Below are positions 1 through 8,900 of a stretch of 37,712 nucleotides of DNA, piece by piece. Where the stretch lies: assembly GCA_012518025.1 (NCBI GenBank), contig JAAYTP010000136.1, forward strand, positions 1 through 37,712, in the 5' to 3' direction. Source of the DNA: Clostridiaceae bacterium (lineage in GTDB: Bacteria > Bacillota > Clostridia > DSM-8532). Both the position numbers and the translations under genes were made by a program. The notes under the pieces were generated by a model. The model was not told the DNA's origin, searched no databases, and saw only the letters and a program-made list of their open reading frames with translations. Numbering within the stretch: position 1 is the first letter of the stretch; each line of letters opens with the position of its first letter.

Positions 1-74
1 CTGTGTGATCTGTATTTGATGCAGTTTGGCTCACAATGAATGTGACGGTTATGAATGAGGAGGGATCTGTGACC

Positions 75-1172
75 ATGTTCCCAGCAGATAGTTTGGACGC
101 TATAAGAAAAGAAATTGATAGGGTGGATGAAGCTATAGCACGGCTTTTGGAGGAAAGGATGGACTATGTCCGGGAAGTTGTTGGATATAAGAAGAGCACT
201 GGCATGGCCATACTTGATTCGTGCCGGGAGCAGAAGATCCTGGATCACATTCTGGCAAATGTGCAGAATCCTGAATACATTGAGTCCATTAAATCAGTTT
301 ATACTGAGATCTTGAAAACTTCCCGGGAATTTCAGGGAAGGTTTATAGCCTGTGATTCAAGATCGCGTTCAGACAGATACGGACTCGTTGGCGAAAAACT
401 ATCCCATAGCCTCTCACCAGGGATTCATTCCTTTTTGTTCAAAGAGTTGAAAATTAATGCGCAATATGACCTGCTGGAGGTTAAACCCGAGGAACTTACA
501 AATCTTTTAGACAACTTAAAGTCCCGTGGCTATCTTGGAGTAAATGTGACCATTCCCTATAAAAAAGAGATTTTAGCTCATCTGGATTCCCTGTCGGATG
601 AGGCTGTTCATATTGGAGCCGTAAACACCATCTGTATTGCAGACGGTTACAGGGGTTATAACACCGATTATGATGGGTTTGGCATGGCTCTTGAAGAATA
701 TGGTGTCAATACAGAAGGAGCAAGATGTGCCGTTTTGGGCAGCGGTGGCGCCGCCCGGGCTGTTGTGGCGTATCTTGAAGATCATGGAGCCTCAGGCATA
801 ACCATAGTATCACGTGATCCCGACAGCGCCATCCTAAAATTCCCCGGGCTCTCAGGCATGGACATTGCCTCATTTCATGCCATGGACTATGATCTTTTAA
901 TAAATACCACACCTGTTGGCATGTACCCCGACATTAACCAAAGCCCGCTTCAAAAAGAGCAGCTTAAAGGGGTGGGATTTGTGATGGATCTCATCTATAA
1001 TCCCGTAAGAACCGTGCTACTCCAGTATTCGGAAGAGCTGGGCATACCACATGCCAATGGCCTATATATGCTGGTGGCGCAAGCCTTCCGCTCCGAAGAA
1101 ATCTGGCAGGGGAGAACCCTTGATAGATCCCTCATAACTAAAGCGATGGACGAGATGAGGGGGAATCTATGA
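75..1172 (+). CDS. aroE: Bifunctional chorismate mutase (AroQ type) - shikimate 5-dehydrogenase fusion
   Basis: N-terminal LDAIRKEIDRVDEAIARLLEERMDYVREVVGYKK...SCREQKIL...TSREFQ matches the AroQ chorismate mutase pattern. C-terminal SHSLSPGIH, NVTIPYK, GAVNT, GYNTD, GSGGAARAV match AroE. Start set at ATG 75 after a GAGGAGGG SD; the ORF track starts at 36. Confidence 0.9.
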   Translation: MFPADSLDAIRKEIDRVDEAIARLLEERMDYVREVVGYKKSTGMAILDSCREQKILDHILANVQNPEYIESIKSVYTEILKTSREFQGRFIACDSRSRSDRYGLVGEKLSHSLSPGIHSFLFKELKINAQYDLLEVKPEELTNLLDNLKSRGYLGVNVTIPYKKEILAHLDSLSDEAVHIGAVNTICIADGYRGYNTDYDGFGMALEEYGVNTEGARCAVLGSGGAARAVVAYLEDHGASGITIVSRDPDSAILKFPGLSGMDIASFHAMDYDLLINTTPVGMYPDINQSPLQKEQLKGVGFVMDLIYNPVRTVLLQYSEELGIPHANGLYMLVAQAFRSEEIWQGRTLDRSLITKAMDEMRGNL

Positions 1173-1678
1173 AAAAGAACATTGTTCTGATCGGTATGAT
1201 GGGCTGCGGTAAAACTACCGTTGCTGAACGTTTGAGTCAGGAACTGAACAGGCCTTTTATGGACACCGATGCTTTGATAGAAGAAGCTTATGGTCCCATC
1301 CCAAAACTCTTTGAAAGGGGAGAGGACTGCTTCCGGGATGCTGAAAGCAGGATTGTGTCCCAAATAGCAAACCACGAGGGTGCGATTATTTCCACCGGCG
1401 GTGGAGTGGTATTGAGGGAAGAAAATATTAAAGCCCTGAAGAAGAGTGGAGTCCTCATCTTTATAGACAGGCCCATTCACTATATTGTGGACAGCATTGA
1501 CTGCGACGGCCGTCCCCTTTTAAGGAATGGGCCTGAAGCCCTCTATGAATTGATGGAAAAGCGCTATCCACTTTACAAGGCCTTCTGTGATTATCATGTG
1601 GTCTCTGATAATAATTTATCCCATACGATTCAGACCATTATGGAAATATTGAAGAATGATGGTGTTATAAGTCTCTGA
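1169..1678 (+). CDS. aroK: Shikimate kinase
   Basis: Walker A GMMGCGKTT, MDTDALIE, STGGGVV, RPLL lid; overlaps the aroE stop by 4 nt. Confidence 0.93.
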   Translation: MKKNIVLIGMMGCGKTTVAERLSQELNRPFMDTDALIEEAYGPIPKLFERGEDCFRDAESRIVSQIANHEGAIISTGGGVVLREENIKALKKSGVLIFIDRPIHYIVDSIDCDGRPLLRNGPEALYELMEKRYPLYKAFCDYHVVSDNNLSHTIQTIMEILKNDGVISL

Positions 1679-1725
1679 AAAACATATAAATGACACTGGG
1701 TAGTACAATTTTCGGAGATACCGTT

Positions 1726-2982
1726 TTGAAAGCAAGAGATCTATTCTACCTCCTGGCCGTCATTCTCATTCTGAATCTGGCTTTCGGAAACTTATTCAAC
1801 ATGTCGCATGAGTCCCCATCGGATAATATAGCGGCTCCTCCTGCATCATTGGAGATTTCTGAGGATTTTCCCATCCATATAGATCCATTCTATCAGGATA
1901 ACGTCTACGGAGAGCAGACTCTTGCCGTATCGGCTCCCAATATTAATGCACGTTCAGCTTGTGTGATAGATTTTGATACCGGAACCATTCTCTATGAAAA
2001 AAACGCCTATATAAAGAGGCCCATGGCCAGTACCACTAAAATAATGACTGCTATTTTGGCAATTGAAAACTGTTCTTTGGATGCTCGTGTGCCCATAAGC
2101 GGCAAGGCTGCCGGAATGGGCGGCTCTGTAATGGGACTCAGGGTAGGCTCAAACGTTCGTATGGAGGATCTTCTATACGGGCTGCTACTATGCTCGGGAA
2201 ACGATGCAGCTGTAGCCATAGCGGAGTATTGCGCCGGAAGCACTCATGAGTTTGCAATAATGATGAACGAGAAAGCAAAAGAAATTGGTGCTTATGAAAC
2301 CAGTTTTTCAAATCCACATGGTCTGGATGCAGAAGGGCACTATACCACAGCCTATGACCTGACCAAAATAGCCCGTTACGCCTTGCAGAATCCCGTTTTC
2401 AACAGGATTGTCAAGACTAGGGAGCACTATTACGATGGGAGAGTGCTGAGAAATACCAATGAAATGCTTGATATGTATGAGGGCGCCGACGGTGTTAAAA
2501 CAGGATATACAGGCCTTGCGGGAAGATGTCTTGTAACCTCGGCTACCAGAAACAATCTTCGCCTCATATCTGCGGTATTGTTCTGCGACTCGAAAAGCCA
2601 AAGATCGCAGAGCAGCATGAGAATTCTGGATTATGCATTTTCAAACTACAGTTATGTCCAGCTTCTTAATAAGGGAAGCATAATGGGACAGGTTCCTGTA
2701 ATGCGTGCCCGTTCAACGCAGACCATTTCGGCAGGTGTATCCGATGATGTGAAGGCCATCATGAAGAATGAGGAGAAAGATATGCTCTCGACAAGGATAT
2801 CACTTCCTCGTGAACTGCAGGCGCCAATTCGAAAGGGAACCATTCTGGGAACGGTATCTGTTTACAAGGGAGATGAGATAATAGGGGAGAGTTCGATAAT
2901 CGCCATGGAAAATGCTGAGAGGAAGGTATTTACCGATTATCTAAGCCAGGTTATTGATCATTGGGTACATATCCTTAATTGA
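1726..2982 (+). CDS. D-alanyl-D-alanine carboxypeptidase, DacF-like (S11 family)
   Basis: STTKIMTAILA (SxxK), SGN, KTGYTG motifs. Likely TTG start at 1726 after CGGAGA, giving an N-terminal signal/TM segment; the ORF track starts at 1690. Confidence 0.87.
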   Translation: MKARDLFYLLAVILILNLAFGNLFNMSHESPSDNIAAPPASLEISEDFPIHIDPFYQDNVYGEQTLAVSAPNINARSACVIDFDTGTILYEKNAYIKRPMASTTKIMTAILAIENCSLDARVPISGKAAGMGGSVMGLRVGSNVRMEDLLYGLLLCSGNDAAVAIAEYCAGSTHEFAIMMNEKAKEIGAYETSFSNPHGLDAEGHYTTAYDLTKIARYALQNPVFNRIVKTREHYYDGRVLRNTNEMLDMYEGADGVKTGYTGLAGRCLVTSATRNNLRLISAVLFCDSKSQRSQSSMRILDYAFSNYSYVQLLNKGSIMGQVPVMRARSTQTISAGVSDDVKAIMKNEEKDMLSTRISLPRELQAPIRKGTILGTVSVYKGDEIIGESSIIAMENAERKVFTDYLSQVIDHWVHILN

Positions 2983-3179
2983 TGGCTTATTCTTTGTCTT
3001 GCGTTCATGTACTTCAAACTGTGTGTATCGCAACCATGCCGCAAAGTTGTATATGAATCGCATAGCCTGCCTTCATGCAAAAAGCAGGTGGGTTAATTTC
3101 AAGATGTTAAGTGAGAGTTCATGCTGCTTTTAGCCTTTGAATCAGATTATACAGACAGTCAATAATAACTAACACAAAA

Positions 3180-3217
3180 CCTATTTGCAATATTTAAAAA
3201 TTGAACTTGCAAATAGG
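3180..3217. repeat. 11-bp perfect inverted repeat CCTATTTGCAA-N16-TTGCAAATAGG
   Basis: Read directly: arms 3180-3190 and 3207-3217, upstream of the aminotransferase RBS. Confidence 0.85.
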
Positions 3218-3271
3218 GCATGCTTTAGATAGAATATAACAAAGCTTAAAATACACTCAGGAGGAAGAATA

Positions 3272-4540
3272 ATGGAAGCTGGTATGGGCATGCCGTCAAG
3301 TGGACTGTCTGAAAGAAGAGCAGAGCTCTTGAAGGAATATGAAGGATATAAGAACCAGGGTCTTAAACTGGATATGTCCAGAGGAAAACCCGGCAGTGAC
3401 CAGCTTGATCTTTCCATGGCTCTTTTCAATAATCTTGAAAACCTTGTTTCTGAAGATGGAATTGATTGTCGCAATTATGGAGCACTGGACGGAATATGTG
3501 AAGCAAAAAGGTTCTTCGCCACTCTTTTCAATCTCTCCGAAGATCAGATTTTCATAGGCGGTAATTCCAGCCTGAATTTGATGTATGACCTCATCAGCAA
3601 GGCCTTTATTCATGGTCTGAACGGCTTTAAAAAGCCATGGGGTAAGCTTGAAAAAGTAAAGTTTTTATGCCCCAGTCCGGGGTATGACCGTCATTTTGCA
3701 ATTACAGAGTTTTTTGGCGTTGAAATGATAACCATTCCCATGACTGAAGAGGGTCCCGATATGGACATGGTGGAAGAACTGGTCTCTAAGGATCCTGATA
3801 TCAAAGGAATCTGGTGCATACCCATGTACAGCAATCCCACCGGGATAACCTATTCGGACAATGTGGTAAGACGCCTTGCGGCAATGGAGACCGCTGCAGA
3901 TGACTTCATAATCATGTGGGATAATGCCTATGCCTTTCATCATCTTTATGACACTCCCGACACGCTGCTGGACCTAATAGGGGAATGCAGGCGAGCGGGA
4001 CATCCCAACAGAACCTATATGTTTTCATCCACCTCAAAGATAACATTTCCTGGGGCGGGGATAGCCCTTATGGCATCCAGTCCGGAAAATATTGCCTGCC
4101 TTAAGAAACAGGTCTCTATCCAAACAATTGGATACAACAAGATAAATCAATTGCTCCATGTTCGTTTTCTGAAGGATTCGGAGCACCTGAAGGCTCATAT
4201 GAAAAAGCACGCCGAGATTCTCAGGCCAAAGTTTGAAGCCGTTATTGATATATTGGACAGAAATCTTGGGGGGAAAAATATTGCCCATTGGCATAAGCCA
4301 CGGGGAGGATACTTCATCAGTCTTAATGTGATGAAGGGATGTGCCCGTCGGGTCGTGGAACTGGCAAAAGCTGCGGGGGTAACATTAACTCCGGCGGGTG
4401 CCACCTTCCCATACCGAAATGATCCTGATGATACCAATATAAGGATTGCACCAACCTATCCGCCGCTCCATGAACTTAAGAAGGCAATAGAAATACTATG
4501 TGTATGCGTTGAGCTGGCAGCTCTGGAACGGCTGAGATAA
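3272..4540 (+). CDS. PLP-dependent aminotransferase class I/II (aspartate aminotransferase-like)
   Basis: LDMSRGKPGSDQLDLS, MYSNPTGIT, DNAYAFH, FSSTSKITFPGAGIA; SD AGGAGG. Confidence 0.85.
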   Translation: MEAGMGMPSSGLSERRAELLKEYEGYKNQGLKLDMSRGKPGSDQLDLSMALFNNLENLVSEDGIDCRNYGALDGICEAKRFFATLFNLSEDQIFIGGNSSLNLMYDLISKAFIHGLNGFKKPWGKLEKVKFLCPSPGYDRHFAITEFFGVEMITIPMTEEGPDMDMVEELVSKDPDIKGIWCIPMYSNPTGITYSDNVVRRLAAMETAADDFIIMWDNAYAFHHLYDTPDTLLDLIGECRRAGHPNRTYMFSSTSKITFPGAGIALMASSPENIACLKKQVSIQTIGYNKINQLLHVRFLKDSEHLKAHMKKHAEILRPKFEAVIDILDRNLGGKNIAHWHKPRGGYFISLNVMKGCARRVVELAKAAGVTLTPAGATFPYRNDPDDTNIRIAPTYPPLHELKKAIEILCVCVELAALERLR

Positions 4541-4579
4541 GACCTTCTCAACGTTACTGATCCCATTTAAAATTGTACA

Positions 4580-4612
4580 GAGTGAATAAACTTTTATATT
4601 CACTCTTTTTTT
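4580..4612 (+). terminator. Intrinsic terminator after the aminotransferase
   Basis: GAGTGAATA-N8-TATTCACTC followed by TTTTTTT. Confidence 0.85.
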
Positions 4613-4741
4613 ACTGGATTTTTCCCTTGTTTAGTTATATAATTACTACTACACCGATTAGATGAACATGATATATTAATGTATTGACGTAGTGATGTCA
4701 TGTTGGCACACTTATATTTTGCTTGCCCGGAGGTACATGCC

Positions 4742-6172
4742 TTGTCCAGAAACTCTTACGAAAGCCCATTCAGTTCGAGATATGCCAGTCAAGAGATGCT
4801 GGAACTTTTTTCTCCCGATACAAAATTCAAAACCTGGCGCACCCTTTGGATAGCTCTTGCAGAAGCCCAGAAGGAGTTGGGGCTTAACATAACCCAGGAA
4901 CAGATAGATGAACTGAAAGCCAATCGTGATAATATTGATTACGATTTGGCAGAGAAGATTGAAAAAGAAACACGTCATGATGTCATGTCCCATATCCGCG
5001 CCTATGGCGCCCACTGTGAAAAGGCAAAGGGCATTATACATCTTGGTGCCACATCCTGCTATGTATGCGACAATACCGACATCATCATTTTCCATAAAGC
5101 CCTGAAACTTATCAGGGAAAAAGTCCTTTCGGTTATTCTGAAACTCAGCCGGTTTGCATCAGCCTATAAGGATATGCCTACCTTGGGCTATACTCATTTT
5201 CAGCCTGCCCAACTGGTAACTGTCGGTAAAAGGGCATGCCTCTGGATACAGGATTTACTCTTGGATGTTGAGGAATTGGACTTTGTTATTACAAACCTCA
5301 AGTTATTGGGGAACAAGGGCACAACGGGAACCCAGGCAAGCTTTTTAGCCCTTTTTGATGGTGATCATGACAGGGTCAAAAAGCTGGAACGTCTTGTCGC
5401 CGAAAAAATCGGTTACCATGAAGTTATACCTGTTTCTGGCCAAACCTATTCCAGAAAGCAGGATTCTAGAATACTCAATGCCTTGAGCGCAGTTGCCCAA
5501 AGCGCTTATAAATTCAGTAATGATATGCGTCTTCTGGCAAATCTGAAGGAGTTGGAAGAACCTTTTGAAAAGAATCAGATAGGCTCTTCAGCCATGGCAT
5601 ATAAGAGAAACCCAATGCGTAGCGAGAGGATTTCATCACTGGCCAGGTATGTGATCGTCAGTTCATTAAATCCTGCTATAACCGCATCTACACAATGGCT
5701 GGAGCGAACTCTGGATGATTCCGCCAACCGACGGATCAGTATTCCTGAGGCTTTTCTGGCAGTGGATTCAATATTAAATATCTACCAGAACATCGCCGAT
5801 GGCATTGTAGTTTATCCCAAGGTCATTGAAAAGCATGTTATGGAAGAACTCCCCTTTATGGCCACAGAAAACATCCTCATGGCAGCGGTTAAAAGAGGGG
5901 GAGACCGGCAGGAACTTCATGAGAGGATCAGACAGCATTCCATGGCTGCGGCCAGCAGAGTAAAGAATGATGGGCTGCCCAATGATCTGATAGATAGAAT
6001 TTCTGAAGACCCGGCCTTTGGTTTGTCCCTGGAGGATGTCAAAGGGATTTTGAAACCCAGCAATTTTGTTGGGCGTAGTCCTCAGCAGGTGGATGAGTTT
6101 CTGGAAGAAATTGTCCATCCCTTGCTCAAGGAAAACCAGGTCAGGGATGTTCATGTGGATCTTAAAACATAA
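4742..6172 (+). CDS. purB: Adenylosuccinate lyase
   Basis: RNSYESPFSSRYAS, GATSCYVCDNTD, TLGYTHFQPAQ, IGSSAMAYKRNPMRSE. Likely TTG start at 4742 with GGAGG 8 nt upstream; the ORF track starts at 4700. Confidence 0.93.
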   Translation: MSRNSYESPFSSRYASQEMLELFSPDTKFKTWRTLWIALAEAQKELGLNITQEQIDELKANRDNIDYDLAEKIEKETRHDVMSHIRAYGAHCEKAKGIIHLGATSCYVCDNTDIIIFHKALKLIREKVLSVILKLSRFASAYKDMPTLGYTHFQPAQLVTVGKRACLWIQDLLLDVEELDFVITNLKLLGNKGTTGTQASFLALFDGDHDRVKKLERLVAEKIGYHEVIPVSGQTYSRKQDSRILNALSAVAQSAYKFSNDMRLLANLKELEEPFEKNQIGSSAMAYKRNPMRSERISSLARYVIVSSLNPAITASTQWLERTLDDSANRRISIPEAFLAVDSILNIYQNIADGIVVYPKVIEKHVMEELPFMATENILMAAVKRGGDRQELHERIRQHSMAAASRVKNDGLPNDLIDRISEDPAFGLSLEDVKGILKPSNFVGRSPQQVDEFLEEIVHPLLKENQVRDVHVDLKT

Positions 6173-6190
6173 AATAGTTAAATAGTCCTA

Positions 6191-6232
6191 TTGAATCTGA
6201 TATTGATTAATGTTATATTGTCATTACGTCAT
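6191..6232 (+). promoter_or_regulatory. Predicted promoter of the GntR gene with an adjacent palindromic site
   Basis: TTGAAT-N17-TATATT (6191-6219), followed immediately by TGTCATTACGTCAT (6219-6232). Confidence 0.5.
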
Positions 6233-6258
6233 TATGTTATGTGGTGGAGGGTTTTGGT

Positions 6259-7002
6259 ATGGTAGACATAAACAAGTATAGTAATGTGCCATTGTATTGC
6301 CAACTGAAGAATCTCATCCTGGACAAGATAGAGAAGGGTGAATTCAAGGCAGATTCCAAAATCCCTTCAGAACAGGACTTTTGTGAAAGATATGATATCA
6401 GCAGGCCAACGGTTCGTCAGGCCATCAATGAACTGACAGCCAGCGGGCATCTATATAAACTCAAGGGAAAGGGTACATTTGTTTCTACCCGAAAGACCCA
6501 TATTCATATTAAGGATTACTCTGGTTTCACCGATTCCATTCTGGACAGTAAGGATCCGGCTGAAAAGAATATTGTATCCATGGAGATTACCAGCAGTGAC
6601 AAGGATAAGAAGCTGTCTGAACTGTTTGGTTTAAAGCCTGATATGCCTGCCGATTTTGCTGCTATTACTTATATCAACAATCATGGGGGCGAAGTAATCT
6701 CACTGAATACCTCATATATTCCTCTGTATCATTTTCCAGATATCTGCGAGGATATCAAATTAAAGAAGCCCTCCCATGACATATTGAGGGGGAAATACCC
6801 CTTGATTCCCAATACTTCTAAAAGCGTGCTTGAAGTGATCTATACTGATCAAAGGGACGCGGCCTATTTGAAGGTTCAGCCCGGTCAGCCCCTCATCCGG
6901 GTGAACAATATACTTTTTGCAAAAAACGGTCAGCCCGTGGAGTATATCGTTACTAAATACAGGGCCGACAAATGCCTGCTGTCATTTGAGAACCATAAAT
7001 AA
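6259..7002 (+). CDS. GntR-family (HutC/UTRA-type) transcriptional regulator
   Basis: N-terminal wHTH VPLYCQLKNLILDKIEKGEF..KIPSEQDFCERYDISRPTVRQAINEL...GKGTFV; C-terminal UTRA-like domain; SD GGAGGG before ATG 6259. Confidence 0.9.
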   Translation: MVDINKYSNVPLYCQLKNLILDKIEKGEFKADSKIPSEQDFCERYDISRPTVRQAINELTASGHLYKLKGKGTFVSTRKTHIHIKDYSGFTDSILDSKDPAEKNIVSMEITSSDKDKKLSELFGLKPDMPADFAAITYINNHGGEVISLNTSYIPLYHFPDICEDIKLKKPSHDILRGKYPLIPNTSKSVLEVIYTDQRDAAYLKVQPGQPLIRVNNILFAKNGQPVEYIVTKYRADKCLLSFENHK

Positions 7003-7044
7003 CAATTCTCATATCTTTGGCATGTCATTGAGATCGAGTGAAGC

Positions 7045-7071
7045 GCGGCTAAACAGCCGCTCTTTTATTTT
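7045..7071 (+). terminator. Intrinsic terminator of the GntR gene
   Basis: GCGGCT-aaac-AGCCGC followed by TCTTTTATTTTT. Confidence 0.75.
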
Positions 7072-7114
7072 TACTCATATATCCATAAAGAAGATAAATT
7101 AAAAATAAAATTGA

Positions 7115-7145
7115 TCATATCTCACCCACACGGCCAATATACTAT
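7115..7145 (+). promoter_or_regulatory. Possible sigma-E-type promoter of spoIVA
   Basis: TCATATC...TATACTAT partially matches the sporulation sigma-E consensus; spoIVA is sigma-E dependent in B. subtilis. Confidence 0.3.
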
Positions 7146-7208
7146 TACTGACCCATGGGCCATGCTTTTGGTGCATGTGCCTCAGGCTTTAACAGAGGGG
7201 GATTGGCC

Positions 7209-8690
7209 GTGGAAGCTTTGTACAGCATATACAGTGATATTGCTGAAAGGACAAATGGCGATATATACATAGGAGTGGTAGGTCCTGTCAGGACCGGAAA
7301 ATCAACATTTATAAAGCGTTTTATGGATTCCCTGGTCTTGCCCAATATCAAAAACTCCTATGATCGGGAAAGAGCAGTAGATGAAACACCCCAGAGCGCA
7401 TCAGGGCGGATGATCATGACTACAGAGCCAAAATTCGTCCCCAACGAGGCTGTTACCGTGACCATGGACGACAATGTGAGTATGCGGGTCAGGCTTGTGG
7501 ATTGTGTCGGCTACATGGTTAAGAGCGCTGTAGGCCATATGGAGGGCGAAATGCCAAGAATGGTGAAGACGCCCTGGTATGATTATGACATACCATTTGA
7601 AGAGGCGGCTGCCATTGGTACAAGGAAGGTTATCAACGACCACTCCACCATTGGTGTGTTGATTACTGCTGACGGCTCCTTCACCCATATTCCCAGAGAA
7701 GAATATGAAGAAGCTGAAGAACAGGTAGTCAATGAACTCAAGGCATCCGGTAAGCCCTTTGTGATCCTGCTCAATTCAACTACCCCCGAAAGCACAGACA
7801 CCAAGACAATGGCCGATGAATTGAGCAATAAATACCATAAACCTGTTATTCCTGTTGACTGTCTCAATCTGGGGATACAGTCCATTAACAGGATTATTAA
7901 TGGTATTCTTCTAGACTTCCCGGTACGTGAAATCTGCTTCAACCTTCCAGGCTGGATTCTTTCTTTGGATAACAATCACTGGCTCAAGAAGGACTTGATC
8001 ACTGCCATAAGGGATTCCTTCCAGGACAGGTCAACGGTGCAAAATGTATATGATGCCGCGGATAAATTCAGCGTATATGAATTTTTGAGCAAGACATCCA
8101 TTCAGGACGTCAAGATGGGTACGGGTGAGGTCAGCCTTGAAATGAAACCGTCGGACGGACTTTTCTTCAAGGTTGTCAAGGAGGAAACCGGTCTTGAGAT
8201 TGATGGAGACCAGCGCCTGTTCTCAGTTCTGAAAGAATTATCTGCTATAAGGTCGGAGTACACCAAGGTTGCAAATGCTCTTGCTGAGGTCAGAGACAAG
8301 GGCTATGGAGTGGTTACGCCCAGCATTGATGAATTGACACTGGAGCCCCCGGAAATAATAAGACAGGGAAGCCGTTTCGGAATTAAGCTCAGAGGAAGCG
8401 CTCCTTCCATCCATATGATCAGGGCAGATATTGAAACAGAGATAGCTCCCCTGGTTGGTTCCGAAAAACAATCCGAGGAGTTGGTCAATTATCTTCTGAA
8501 GGAATTTGAGGGAGCTCCGGAGAAACTCTGGGAATCCAATATATTCGGAAAGTCACTCCATGAGCTGATTTCTGAAGGACTTCAGAACAAGCTTTTCAGG
8601 ATGCCTGAGGATGCCCAGCTTAAGCTTCAGGAGACCTTGCAGAAGATCATAAATGACGGCAGCGGCGGTTTGATCTGTATAATCCTCTAG
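7209..8690 (+). CDS. spoIVA: Stage IV sporulation protein A (spore coat morphogenetic ATPase)
   Basis: DIAERTNGDIYIGVVGPVRTGKSTFIKRFMD and full-length family resemblance; GTG start at 7209 after AGAGGGGG; the ORF track starts at 7155. Confidence 0.95.
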   Translation: MEALYSIYSDIAERTNGDIYIGVVGPVRTGKSTFIKRFMDSLVLPNIKNSYDRERAVDETPQSASGRMIMTTEPKFVPNEAVTVTMDDNVSMRVRLVDCVGYMVKSAVGHMEGEMPRMVKTPWYDYDIPFEEAAAIGTRKVINDHSTIGVLITADGSFTHIPREEYEEAEEQVVNELKASGKPFVILLNSTTPESTDTKTMADELSNKYHKPVIPVDCLNLGIQSINRIINGILLDFPVREICFNLPGWILSLDNNHWLKKDLITAIRDSFQDRSTVQNVYDAADKFSVYEFLSKTSIQDVKMGTGEVSLEMKPSDGLFFKVVKEETGLEIDGDQRLFSVLKELSAIRSEYTKVANALAEVRDKGYGVVTPSIDELTLEPPEIIRQGSRFGIKLRGSAPSIHMIRADIETEIAPLVGSEKQSEELVNYLLKEFEGAPEKLWESNIFGKSLHELISEGLQNKLFRMPEDAQLKLQETLQKIINDGSGGLICIIL

Positions 8691-8900
8691 CCTGCCTGAT
8701 ACTCAAGATATAAAAAGCCTTTCGCATTTCTGATCCTGGGCGCGTCACAGTTTTGCTGTGACCGCTTCTTTATTATCTTATTTTATTGGTAATATTAACA
8801 TTGATAAAAAGTGGTATAATAAAAGGTGTAAATTTTGATCCGATTATACCATTGTCTTGAGGATACATGGATTCCAGAGTATAGAAAGGAGAACCCATAT

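Noticed and set aside
995-1480. 161-aa minus-strand ORF across the aroE/aroK junction
   Set aside because: Antisense to two confident genes.
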